From positions 1 to 39,490 of the forward strand of contig NZ_JAAFZA010000082.1 in the NCBI RefSeq assembly GCF_015356865.1: a DNA stretch of 39,490 nucleotides. Reading direction: 5' to 3'. The notes beneath the pieces were generated by a model. The model searched no databases and was not told the DNA's origin. It saw nothing but the letters and a program-made list of their open reading frames with translations. A program made the translations under genes and the position numbers. Within the stretch, counting starts at the first letter, position 1. Every line of letters starts with the position of its first letter. Source of the stretch: Catenulispora pinisilvae. GTDB taxonomy: Bacteria > Actinomycetota > Actinomycetes > Streptomycetales > Catenulisporaceae. Shown in pieces: positions 8,350 to 16,109 of the stretch.

Positions 8350-9765
8350 TCACGCCGACTGCGTACCCCCGCCGGTCGAGCCGGTCGAACCACCGGTACC
8401 GCCCGAACCACCCGAGCCCGGGTTGACGGCCGTCAGGCCCAGTCCGGTCCGGACCGCCTGGAAGTCCGGCAGGTCGAAGTCGGTGTTCGCCAGCCGCGCG
8501 TCGTCGCCGAACGAGGCGATGTCGCTCTCGCCCGCGGCCTGCGACCACAGCCGCGCCGCCTCGCGGTGCTTGGCGACCAGGGAGTCGACGGAGGGCTGCA
8601 CGGCGCTCGGCCACGGTGCCGAGGTCAGCGCCGCCACCTCGCTCTGCGCCCCGTCCGCGATGTCGCTCGCGCGCTGTTGCAGGACCGACAGGTCGGCGTC
8701 CTGCGGCGTCGCGTTCAGCTGGCTGACGGCGTCGTCCAGCGGCCGGACCGCGTCGAGGAAGCGCAGCTGGTCGGGGGTGTAGGTGGACCGGTCGCGGTAG
8801 ACGGACTTGGTCAGCGTGGCGCTCGGGAACTGGATGAAGCACGTCACGTGGTGCTCGCCGTAATCCCAGGCCTGCTGGTTGGGGAAGATGTACTGGACCA
8901 GGCTGCTGCTGGGCAGCGACGCCGGGTCCGGCTCGTAGCCGGCGAGCACCTTGAGGCACTGGGACATGCCGTCGCTGCGCAGGCCGGCCGTCCCCGGGTA
9001 GGAGGTCTCGGCGGCGGCGAAGGAGCCGATGGCCTCGCTGTCGTGCGGGGTCGAGCACGGGACGACCTTGAACGTGCGGGTCTTGCCGTCGGTGGAGCCG
9101 ATCAGGCCCGGCGGCAGCGTGAAGCAGTCCTTCGGGTGCAGGTCGAAGACCGAGACCTGGCCCGGGCTGACGACGTTGCCGTCGGCGTCCCGCTGGACGG
9201 AGGCCGGCTTGGTGAGGATGCCGACGGTGATGAGGGTGGCGAACAGGACGATCCACGCGCTCGACAGCGTGACCCCGCTGATCGCCATGCCCCGGCCGCG
9301 CTGGCCGGACTTCTTGACCGCCGAGAGCGCGACGAGGCCGAGGATCAGGCCGAGGATCGGCGTGACGAACAGGAAGCCGCAGATGCCCAGGACCATGGCG
9401 GCCACCGCCAGGCCGTTGGTGCCGGTCGGGGGCTTGGGGTAGCCATAGCCGTAGGGCGGGTAGCCGTAGGGACCGTAGGGGATACCGGGCGGCTGGCCGT
9501 AGGGCGGTGGCTGCTGGCCATAGGGCGGTTGCGGTGGCTGCTGGCCGTAGGGCGGTTGCGGCTGCTGGCCGTAGGGCGGTTGCGGTTGTTGCTGGCCATA
9601 GCCAGGCCACGCCTGCGGCGGCTGCGATTGAATCGACGACGGCTGAGTCGGCGGCGGCTGAGTCGGCGGCGGCTGAGTCGGCGGCGCGAAAGCTGTCCCC
9701 TCACCAGAGCCGGGCTCCGCCGAACGCGACGGATCGCCCGCCTCGGGACCTATCTCGGATGCCAT
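8350..9765 (-). CDS. DUF4190/septum-formation-domain membrane protein
   Basis: 471 residues from the ATG at 9765, which has AGGAGGGGAG upstream. The N-terminal 170 residues are Pro/Gln/Tyr-rich repeats (PPTQ units, then YGQQPQPP units), probably cytoplasmic. Two transmembrane segments follow (TNGLAVAAMVLGICGFLFV and SAWIVLFATLITVGIL) of the DUF4190 type. The extracytoplasmic part has paired Cys (HPKDCF, VVPCSTPHD, SQCLKV, VTCFIQF) as in the septum-formation domain family. The HDSEA motif after Cys matches the family pattern C-x-x-PHD-x-E. The tail is Gly/Ser/Thr-rich. A role in envelope or septum biology is inferred from the family only. The repeats are near-identical in the DNA (about 9500-9600) and so could change in number. 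Confidence 0.75.
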   Translation of the reverse strand: MASEIGPEAGDPSRSAEPGSGEGTAFAPPTQPPPTQPPPTQPSSIQSQPPQAWPGYGQQQPQPPYGQQPQPPYGQQPPQPPYGQQPPPYGQPPGIPYGPYGYPPYGYGYPKPPTGTNGLAVAAMVLGICGFLFVTPILGLILGLVALSAVKKSGQRGRGMAISGVTLSSAWIVLFATLITVGILTKPASVQRDADGNVVSPGQVSVFDLHPKDCFTLPPGLIGSTDGKTRTFKVVPCSTPHDSEAIGSFAAAETSYPGTAGLRSDGMSQCLKVLAGYEPDPASLPSSSLVQYIFPNQQAWDYGEHHVTCFIQFPSATLTKSVYRDRSTYTPDQLRFLDAVRPLDDAVSQLNATPQDADLSVLQQRASDIADGAQSEVAALTSAPWPSAVQPSVDSLVAKHREAARLWSQAAGESDIASFGDDARLANTDFDLPDFQAVRTGLGLTAVNPGSGGSGGTGGSTGSTGGGTQSA

Positions 9766-9950
9766 CCCGGCTCCCCTCCTGGCCGACCACCCGCGGGTCG
9801 GCTCAGGGAGCATACCTCCCAGCTCAGTCCCGGGATCGCCACTTCCGCAGCGGCCCCGACGCAGTCCGCCGGGCGAGCGAGGCCGACCCTGCCCGCACTG
9901 CTGTACGGTGCGATCGTCCAAGCGTCCGGCCACCCGACGAAGTAGGCCCG

Positions 9951-10688
9951 ATGTCCAGAATCAAGCTCGCCCTCGCCCGGCCCTTCATGGCGCCGGACAC
10001 CCGACTGCGGCTGCGGCACCAGCGGCTCGACGCCGAGGCCGGGAAGCGCGCGGGCTGGGCGCTACAGATCCCGGACGTCGAGGTACGGCTGGTCACGGCC
10101 GTGGACCAGCGCGGGCCCGACCTCGGCAAGTGGCTCGTCCCCCAGTCGAAGGGGAATCGAACCAGCCGCTACACCGGTGACACGGCGATCGGCCGCTGGT
10201 ACCGGCACGGCGCCATGAAGTGGGACCACCAGCACGTCATGATCGCCGGCAGCAACGGGACCGGCAGCTGGCTGCCCGAAGCCGGTGGGCTGCTGCCGGG
10301 CTTCGACGCCGTCGAGGTCTTCCAGGCCCGCAGGCGGCCGACGGGAACCGGCGAGTGCCGGAGCGGGATCGCGGCCATCGCCACCGTCGGCCTCGCGGGC
10401 CGGGCCCTGCAACGGATCGTGTTCCTCGACACCGAGGCACGTGAGCTCGGCTGGATCCCGGCACCGTATTTCGCAGAGCACGACGTCATGAAGTTCGCCC
10501 AGGCGGCCGGGATCGCGTACCGCCGCTACGCGTTCACCCTGGCGCGTTTCTCCTCGGCCCGGGTCTCCCCCACGCAGCTGTGCGAAGCGCTGTTCACCCG
10601 CTCGGCGCTACGGGTGAGGTTGATGAGCGAGGAGTTCAATACCAACGACTGGTTCACTGACCCCACCCAAGCAAGCCGGCACAGATGA
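9951..10688 (+). CDS. Hypothetical protein, 245 residues
   Basis: I do not recognise this protein. It starts MSRIKLALARPFMAPDTRLR, has no signal peptide and no membrane helix, is rich in Trp/Arg/Gly, and is likely soluble. Segments that look ordered are IPDVEVRLVTAVDQRGPDLG, YRHGAMKWDHQHVMIAGSNG and ALQRIVFLDTEARELGWIP. The last is reminiscent of small beta-sheet proteins, but no catalytic motif stands out. The start ATG has only a weak binding site. It diverges from the septum-formation-domain gene and converges on the PH-like gene, 15 bp away. Confidence 0.6.
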   Translation: MSRIKLALARPFMAPDTRLRLRHQRLDAEAGKRAGWALQIPDVEVRLVTAVDQRGPDLGKWLVPQSKGNRTSRYTGDTAIGRWYRHGAMKWDHQHVMIAGSNGTGSWLPEAGGLLPGFDAVEVFQARRRPTGTGECRSGIAAIATVGLAGRALQRIVFLDTEARELGWIPAPYFAEHDVMKFAQAAGIAYRRYAFTLARFSSARVSPTQLCEALFTRSALRVRLMSEEFNTNDWFTDPTQASRHR

Positions 10689-10703
10689 AGGGTGAAGTAC
10701 CGA

Positions 10704-11216
10704 TCACCACTGTTCATCGGCGGAACCGGGCGGCAGACTCCGCTTGATCTGGCTGGCCATCGTGCGGGCGTCACGCACTTCGAACCGCGGGAACTCGAAG
10801 TTCAGCACCCCGGTGTCCACCACGCCGACCGAGACCCGGTACGCCTGGGCCACCCCGTTGACCAGTTCGTCCGAAAGCCAGGCGAGCCGGTCCAGGGGGT
10901 AGGCGTGCAGCAGGTTCTTCGGCTTGGCGACGACGGCGCCGCCGGAGGAGAAGATCACCAGGCGCTGATCGGTCAGCCCGACGTAGAAGCGGCTCGGCAG
11001 CGTCAGACTCAAAGCGGGAACCGTGCGCTTGCCGCTGGTCGCCGCGGCCATCGCCGCCGCGCCGAGCGCCCCCGCGATCCCCAGCGCGCCGCCGACCATC
11101 GCTTTGCGCACGCCGCCGGTCCGGAAGCTGAAGCACCCGTACAGAACGTTCTCCTCGGGCTGCAACTGCCCCGCCATACGCTGCCGGACCTTCTCGACAC
11201 TGTCCACGCCGAGCAA
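10704..11216 (-). CDS. Bacterial PH-domain-like protein
   Basis: About 170 residues. The order is a short N-terminal helix, a Gly/Ala-rich amphipathic or membrane-associated stretch (GGALGIAGALGAAAMAAATS, about 41-60), then strands FYVGLTDQRLVIFSSGGAV, HAYPLDRLAWLS, RVSVGVVDTGVLNFEFP and a closing helix RTMASQIKRSL. The pattern T-D-x-R-L-V-I-F is typical of bacterial PH-like (YokE/bPH) domains, which bind proteins or membranes. The start is uncertain: TTG at 11216 or GTG at 11207, neither with a good binding site. Function unknown. Confidence 0.6.
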   Translation of the reverse strand: MLGVDSVEKVRQRMAGQLQPEENVLYGCFSFRTGGVRKAMVGGALGIAGALGAAAMAAATSGKRTVPALSLTLPSRFYVGLTDQRLVIFSSGGAVVAKPKNLLHAYPLDRLAWLSDELVNGVAQAYRVSVGVVDTGVLNFEFPRFEVRDARTMASQIKRSLPPGSADEQW

Positions 11217-11279
11217 CTTTACGAATGGCGATCAAGGAGCTGTGCCGTCAAAAGTGCCCACAGCGTGATCAGTTCTCTG

Positions 11280-11810
11280 TCACGGTGCCGTCGATCCGGC
11301 CAAAACCGACCCGACCTCGCGCAAGAACTGGTCCTCGCCCACCGAAGCCAGGCTGAGGGTCGGCTTGCTCTTCCCGTCCACGGTCACCATCACGCCGAAG
11401 CATTCGACGGACACCTGGGCGATCGTCGCGGTACGGGCTGAAGCACCGAAGTCCAGCTCATAGGCCGGTGCGAACTGGGACGAGCAGGGGGTAATGACCA
11501 CATCCTTCGCCACCGGCAGGGCATTGACCATCGCGGCCAGCCGGGTGATGGCCTGCTTGTCTGTGACGGCGAACCGCTTCTGCTCAGGGACGGGATACTT
11601 CGAAGGCTCGGGGGCGGGGAAGTAGTTCTCGATAACACTCACATACGGGGTCACCGGCACCCCGTCGCCGACCGGAGCCGGGGGTTTCGGGCCGGACGAC
11701 CCAGAAGACCCAGACCCGGCACCGGCCGCGGACCCACACCCGGCAGCCGTCAGAATCACCGCGACGGTGACTACCAGGGGGCCCGACCTCCAACTCCTTG
11801 GGTACCTCAT
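11280..11810 (-). CDS. Putative lipoprotein, 176 residues
   Basis: A signal peptide with Arg residues, hydrophobic core (PLVVTVAVILTAAG) and lipobox Cys25 points to a lipid-anchored exported protein. A Gly/Ser/Pro linker (26-48) leads to a domain of about 125 residues with two Cys (VITPCSSQF, VSVECFGVM) that may pair. The fold is not recognised. It lies 63 bp downstream of the PH-like gene on the same strand and 43 bp upstream of the tannase-family gene, so the three could be co-transcribed. Confidence 0.6.
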   Translation of the reverse strand: MRYPRSWRSGPLVVTVAVILTAAGCGSAAGAGSGSSGSSGPKPPAPVGDGVPVTPYVSVIENYFPAPEPSKYPVPEQKRFAVTDKQAITRLAAMVNALPVAKDVVITPCSSQFAPAYELDFGASARTATIAQVSVECFGVMVTVDGKSKPTLSLASVGEDQFLREVGSVLAGSTAP

Positions 11811-11853
11811 ACAGATTGGACGCGTTGTCCGAGCTCTGCGTTCCCGCGAAAAC

Positions 11854-13632
11854 TCAGTTCTTCCCAGGCCGCGTGACCCACTGGCCGTCGACCCACCCGC
11901 TGACCGTCTCGTAGCCGGACCGGAAAGTACCGAGCCAGCTCACCGCTCCGAGCCGGGTCCCGGGCTGCGCCGTGTAGCTCGACGCCTGGCCGGTCGGCCC
12001 GCCGGTGGTGTCGACCGCGATCTGCGGATACGGGAACACCGGCCGCGTGGCGGTGGTCGCGCCGCTCGGGTCCACGCTGGAGGTGAGCAGGCTGTCAGGG
12101 GCCTTATCCGCGGTGACCCAGCCGGTGATCGCGCTCAGCGCGTCGAACTGGTCGGGACCCTCGCCGCCCCCGCAGTGCGAGACGCCGGGCAGCAGGAACA
12201 GCCGGGCGAACTGGTCGGTGGCCTGCTCGCCGCCCATCGCGTGCTGGACCGCCTGGTAGTAGGCGATGGTGCCGACCGGGGAGATCTCCGGATCCGCCCA
12301 ACCGGCCCACAGGATGAGCTTGCCGCCGGCCGCCCGGAATGCGCTGAGGTCGGGATCGGTCGCGTCATACATCCCGTCGTTCGCCTGGGTGATCCGAGCG
12401 AACTCGGCGTCGGTGAACTTCACGTCCTTATAAGTGGCCGACGGATCGACGCCAGGAGAGACCATGTAGCGCAGCGTCGACTGCACGATCTCCTGGTCGG
12501 CGCTCGGCGCGCCCGGCGCCACCGGAACCAGCCAGCCGGCCCAGTTCGCCTCCGAGCCGGGCAGCTGCCAACCGGGATACAGCAGCGCGCCGTGCGCGTC
12601 GCGCGGTCCCGCATAGAGCTTGCGCACGGTCGTGACTTGGGCCGGGCTCAAACAGAAGGCTGACGCCGTCGGCGTCCGGCCGGCGCAGGCCAGCGTCGCG
12701 GGATCGAAGTGGCAGTTCAGCGGATCGGAGATCAGGCCGTCCCGGGTGCCGTCGGCGGCGTCGCAGGCCTGGAGCACCGCGCTGTGCAGGGGAGCCAGGT
12801 CGGCCGGCGTGAGGATCTGCGAGCCGTCCGGAGCCGTGTTCGCCTGCGCGTTCCACCCCTGGAAGAAGACGTTGAGCTCGGTCATGATCCCGGCCGGCGA
12901 CCCGGCGATCAGACCGTTGAAGTCGTGCGGATAGCGCTGCGCCTCGGTCAGCGCCTCGTGACCGCCCTGCGAGCAGCCGTCGAAGTAGGAGTAGCGGGGC
13001 CCGGTCCCGTAGAACCGCGCGATGATCGCCTTGGCCGCCAGGGCGAGTACGTGTTCTGACTGATAGCCGAAGCTGGCCCGCAGCGTCGGATCGGCGCCGA
13101 ATGACGCGGAGTACACCGAGCCGCCCGCGTGCCCGCCGTTGTCACTCGCGACTGCGAACGCACCGCCGGTCAGCGGGGCACACCCGGCTGCGGCCTGGGT
13201 GGTGATGCCGACGCTGCCGCAGTAGCCGCCGCATCCGTCCTGGAGGTACTCCCCCTGCCAGGTCTTGGTGGGAAGCAACAGCTGGAACTGGATCTGCGGC
13301 GCGATCGTGCCCTGCACCTGGCAGGCGTCCCAGGGCCCCTGCGGGTTGTCGGCGGCGGCCACCGGCGTGGCCGAGTCGATCGCGGTGGCCGCGCCGGGCA
13401 CCGAACCGAAGTCGAGCCGACCGACCTGCGCGCAGGGCAGCACCGGCGTGAGGCCGGGCGCGGCGGCTGCCCGAGCGCCCGCGGCGGACGGCACCGCGGA
13501 GGCCGCAGGGGCCGCAGAGGCCTTGGCCTGCGAGGCCGCGCCGCCGGCAGCACCGAGGCCGACCAGGACGGCCACGGCGACCGAGAGCGCGAACTTGCCG
13601 CGCCCGCCGCGCAGCCGCAGGAGCAGGTTCAT
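11854..13632 (-). CDS. Secreted tannase/feruloyl esterase family protein
   Basis: 592 residues from the ATG at 13632 (AAGGA about 10 bases upstream). The signal peptide covers about 1-40 (SVAVAVLVGLGAAGGAASQA). The nucleophile elbow is GCSQGG with Ser221; the preceding Cys220 is typical of this family, where it pairs with a Cys next to the catalytic His (LLPGVSHCGGGEGPDQFD near the C-terminus). The acid is probably in the GGKLILWAGWADPEISP segment. The family hydrolyses esters of phenolic acids in tannins or plant cell walls outside the cell; the exact substrate is not visible. The open frame runs on upstream to 14004, but that part lacks a signal peptide and covers degraded gene tails, so it is not coding. 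Confidence 0.85.
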   Translation of the reverse strand: MNLLLRLRGGRGKFALSVAVAVLVGLGAAGGAASQAKASAAPAASAVPSAAGARAAAAPGLTPVLPCAQVGRLDFGSVPGAATAIDSATPVAAADNPQGPWDACQVQGTIAPQIQFQLLLPTKTWQGEYLQDGCGGYCGSVGITTQAAAGCAPLTGGAFAVASDNGGHAGGSVYSASFGADPTLRASFGYQSEHVLALAAKAIIARFYGTGPRYSYFDGCSQGGHEALTEAQRYPHDFNGLIAGSPAGIMTELNVFFQGWNAQANTAPDGSQILTPADLAPLHSAVLQACDAADGTRDGLISDPLNCHFDPATLACAGRTPTASAFCLSPAQVTTVRKLYAGPRDAHGALLYPGWQLPGSEANWAGWLVPVAPGAPSADQEIVQSTLRYMVSPGVDPSATYKDVKFTDAEFARITQANDGMYDATDPDLSAFRAAGGKLILWAGWADPEISPVGTIAYYQAVQHAMGGEQATDQFARLFLLPGVSHCGGGEGPDQFDALSAITGWVTADKAPDSLLTSSVDPSGATTATRPVFPYPQIAVDTTGGPTGQASSYTAQPGTRLGAVSWLGTFRSGYETVSGWVDGQWVTRPGKN

Positions 13633-13661
13633 GTGCGATCCATCCTTGTCTCCAGCCGGAC

Positions 13662-13706
13662 AGCCGTGCCCCAAAGAGCCGTGCCTCAGACAGCCGTGCC
13701 TCAGAG
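13662..13706. repeat. 15-bp unit repeated three times in the esterase leader
   Basis: Units at 13662-13676, 13677-13691 and 13692-13706 share AGCCGTGCC and differ in a few bases (AGCCGTGCCTCAGAC is the middle copy). They lie 30-75 bp upstream of the tannase-family start, so copy number could affect its promoter or leader. Confidence 0.7.
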
Positions 13707-13718
13707 AACTGATGGTAG

Positions 13719-13778
13719 CTACTTGTCTTCGACAAAGCGGATGATCGCCTTGCCGGCGATTCGCTTGCGATTCGCCGG
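13719..13778 (-). pseudogene. Possible 3' remnant of a zinc-type alcohol dehydrogenase
   Basis: A 19-codon stretch, bounded upstream by an in-frame stop at 13779-13781, reads PANRKRIAGKAIIRFVEDK then TAG. The ending GKAIIRFV-E-D-K resembles the extreme C-terminus of zinc-binding alcohol dehydrogenases/quinone reductases. The piece is short, so the match could be chance. It lies right downstream of the SDR tail on the same strand. GCCGGCGA (13752-13759) and TCGCCGGC (13772-13779) also form a hairpin here. Confidence 0.35.
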
Positions 13779-13792
13779 CTACGACAGCGTCC

Positions 13793-13930
13793 TCACTCCG
13801 GAACCGTGAAGGCTTCGGAGATGCCGCCGTCGAGCGGGATGGCGGCGCCGGTGATGAACCCGGAATCGTCGCCGGCCAGGAAGGCGACGGTGCCCCGTTG
13901 GCCACGACCATCTCCCATTCCCGGCGTGCA
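13793..13930 (-). pseudogene. Degraded C-terminal end of an SDR oxidoreductase
   Basis: The minus strand reads TVAFLAGDDSGFITG, then AAIPLDGGISEAFTVPE and TGA at 13795-13793. This is the standard C-terminal signature of classical short-chain dehydrogenases (x-FLAS-D-x-x-x-FITG-x-x-x-x-x-DGG). Just upstream, in another frame, EMVVANG would continue the expected helix, so a one-base insertion in the GGGG run separates the two. Nothing upstream resembles the rest of an SDR. It is a truncated, frameshifted relic. The remaining bases to 14071 contain no gene, only the promoter region of the response regulator. Confidence 0.7.
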
Positions 13931-14071
13931 TTCCCGACGCGGTTGCGATGTGCACTCATGCGCTGCGCACTCAGCGTACCGACACGATCACACGTCGCCT
14001 CCATGTCGGCAGCCGACTCCCAGGCCCGCGGCGCAGCGTAAGCAATAGATCCGGTATGTAAAGATTACCGC

Positions 14072-14755
14072 GTGACGTCTCTGCTGCTGGTCGAGGACGA
14101 CGAGGTGATCCGCATCGCCGTGGGCCGCACGCTGGAGCGTTACGGGTTCACGGTGACGACCGCCTCGGACGGCCTGGCTGGCCTGGACCGGTTCCGCGAG
14201 GCGGCCCCGGATCTGGTGCTGCTGGACGTGATGCTGCCCGGGCTGGACGGCATCGGGCTGTGCCGGCGGGTCCGGGAGACCAGCCAGGTGCCGATCCTGA
14301 TGATGTCCGCGCGCGGCGACTCGCTGGACGTGGTCGGCGGGCTGGAGGCCGGTGCGGACGACTACGTGGTCAAGCCGGTGGACACCTCGGTGCTGGTCGC
14401 GCGCATCCGGGCCGTGATGCGCCGCGCGGCCGTGGACCCTTGCGCCGACCCGGCCGCGGACCGGCCGGCCGAACTCGTCTTCGGCGACGTGCGGATCGAC
14501 CCCGGCGGCCTGGAGGTCACGCGCGCCGGCCGGCCGGTCGCGTTGACGCCGACCGAGCTGCGGCTGCTGCTGGAGTTGGCCGCGCATCCCGGCGTCGTGC
14601 TGGAGCGGCACCGGTTGTTGCGCGACGTGTGGGACTACAGGTGGCAGGGCGGCGATTCGCGGGTCGTGGACCTGTGCGTGGCGCGGCTGCGGACGAAGAT
14701 CGGCGCGGAGCGGATCGAGACCGTCCGCGGCTTCGGCTACAAGTTGCGCCGATGA
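14072..14755 (+). CDS. OmpR/PhoB-type response regulator
   Basis: 227 residues from a GTG start. The receiver domain (1-120) has the acidic pocket EDDE, phospho-acceptor Asp52 (LVLLDVMLPG), Ser79 in place of the usual Thr (LMMSA) and Lys101 (VVKPVD). The winged-helix DNA-binding domain (about 130-227) shows LTPTELRLLLELAAHPG and RVVDLCVARLRTKIG, and ends in the common IETVRGFGYKL. It is phosphorylated by the kinase encoded next, whose ATG overlaps this stop as ATGA. The strand switch at about 13.7-14.07 kb leaves a short promoter region upstream. It resembles CseB/MtrA-type regulators but is not the VanR of this window. Confidence 0.9.
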   Translation: MTSLLLVEDDEVIRIAVGRTLERYGFTVTTASDGLAGLDRFREAAPDLVLLDVMLPGLDGIGLCRRVRETSQVPILMMSARGDSLDVVGGLEAGADDYVVKPVDTSVLVARIRAVMRRAAVDPCADPAADRPAELVFGDVRIDPGGLEVTRAGRPVALTPTELRLLLELAAHPGVVLERHRLLRDVWDYRWQGGDSRVVDLCVARLRTKIGAERIETVRGFGYKLRR

Positions 14756-16002
14756 GGAACCCGCTTCGTTCGTTGAGCGTGCGGATGGCCGTGCTGGCCG
14801 CCGTGGCGGTGACGGTCGCGTCCGGCTCGATCGGGCTGGCGATCCATCAGAGCACGAAGTCGCGGCAGCTCTACTACGGCCGGGTCACCGCGCGCGGGGA
14901 CCTGGCCGACACGATCGGTTCCGTCCGGGCGGACCAGCAGGTCCCGGCCTCCCTGGTGCCGCCGAAACTGGCGGCTGAGGCGCTGACCACCACTTCGCCG
15001 GTCACCTTCTACGACGCCAGTTACAGCCCGCAGCCGGTGATGTGGGCGGCGCAGTACGTCGACGGCAATCTCGTCGTGGCGCAGTACCCGATGGCTTCCG
15101 AACAGCGCGATCTGGAAGCGCTCGACCGGCACACGTTCTACGCGGCCGCCGGTACCGTCGCGGTGCTGGTGCCGCTGGCGGCCTTCGGCGCCGAGTTCGC
15201 CGGGCGGCGGCTGCGGCGCGCGGCCCGCACCGCGCACCGGATCGCGGCCGGCGACCTCGACGCCCGCATCGGCCCGCGCGGCCGGGCCGGCGACGAGGTC
15301 CACGACCTCTCGCGGGCCGTCGACTCGATGGCCGACGCGCTCCAACACCGATTGCGGACCGAGCAGCGGTTCACCGCCGACGTCGCGCACGAGCTGCGCA
15401 CGCCGCTGGCCGGACTGGTCGCGGCGGCCGAGCTGTTGCCGGACGGCGAGGCGACCGAGCTGGTCCGGGACCGGGTCCGGGTACTGCGAAGCCTGACCGA
15501 GAACCTGCTGGAGGTGTCCCGCCTGGACGCCCAGGTCGAGACGGCGGACTTCGTCGCGGTGCCGCTGCGGGAGTTCGTCGGCGAGACGGTCGCGGACATC
15601 GGTTTCGAGGTTCAACTCAGCATCGAAGGCGATCCGGTGGTGCGCACCGATCCACGCCGGCTGGACCGGATCCTCACCAACCTGCTCCTCAACGCGCACA
15701 AGCACGGTCGGGCCCCGATCGAGCTCGGTGTCAGTGGCGGCGTCAGTGGCAGTGTCAGTAGCCTGACGCTGACCGTCCGCGACCACGGCCCGGGCTTTCC
15801 CCCGGACATCCTGGCCGAAGGGCCGTCCCGGTTCCGCACCGGCGCACCGGAGCGGGGACGCGGCCACGGCCTCGGGCTGACCATCGCCCTCGGGCAGGCC
15901 CGGGTCATCGGCGCCCGGCTGGAGTTCGGCGATGCGGTGGACGGCGGGGCGATCGCGCGGGTGACGCTGCCGCGGATTCCGGATCCGACCCCGGATACCT
16001 GA
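14752..16002 (+). CDS. Membrane sensor histidine kinase
   Basis: 416 residues. TM1 is at about 12-31 (MAVLAAVAVTVASGSIGLAI). An extracytoplasmic sensor follows (about 35-125). TM2 is at about 129-148, then HAMP (150-203), the dimerisation and phospho-acceptor region with His213 (FTADVAHELRTPLAG), and a catalytic domain with N box (LTNLLLNAHKHG), G1 (DHGPGF) and G2 (GHGLGLTIA). All kinase motifs are intact. Start overlaps the response regulator stop, so the pair is translationally coupled. The sensor is not recognisable. A D,D-carboxypeptidase gene follows 108 bp downstream, which hints at a wall-related signal. Confidence 0.9.
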   Translation: MRNPLRSLSVRMAVLAAVAVTVASGSIGLAIHQSTKSRQLYYGRVTARGDLADTIGSVRADQQVPASLVPPKLAAEALTTTSPVTFYDASYSPQPVMWAAQYVDGNLVVAQYPMASEQRDLEALDRHTFYAAAGTVAVLVPLAAFGAEFAGRRLRRAARTAHRIAAGDLDARIGPRGRAGDEVHDLSRAVDSMADALQHRLRTEQRFTADVAHELRTPLAGLVAAAELLPDGEATELVRDRVRVLRSLTENLLEVSRLDAQVETADFVAVPLREFVGETVADIGFEVQLSIEGDPVVRTDPRRLDRILTNLLLNAHKHGRAPIELGVSGGVSGSVSSLTLTVRDHGPGFPPDILAEGPSRFRTGAPERGRGHGLGLTIALGQARVIGARLEFGDAVDGGAIARVTLPRIPDPTPDT

Positions 16003-16037
16003 CGACCCCTGCCACCCGACGACCCCGGATACCTGAC
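15987..16037 (+). repeat. Stop-codon-spanning 17-bp duplication after the kinase gene
   Basis: GACCCCGGATACCTGAC occurs at 15987-16003, where it holds the last codons and TGA of the kinase gene, and again without a mismatch at 16021-16037. Confidence 0.8.
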
Positions 16038-16109
16038 TGATACACAGCCCAGGCCCGGCCGACACACTGCCACGGCGGTTCCGATACGAGGTCGGGCGAT
16101 CGTCGGAGG

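Noticed and set aside
7624..9945. A 773-residue open frame on the plus strand
   Set aside because: It is antisense to the septum-formation-domain gene and others, has Arg/Leu-rich low-complexity composition and no domain. It is a product of high GC content.
13633..14004. N-terminal extension of the tannase-family protein
   Set aside because: The extension has no signal peptide, covers the SDR relic in another frame and the 15-bp repeats. The internal ATG gives a proper signal peptide and binding site.
14072..16002. This two-component system as the true VanRS of the locus
   Set aside because: The regulator at 21376 carries the VanR-specific strings; this one does not, and its sensor differs from VanS.
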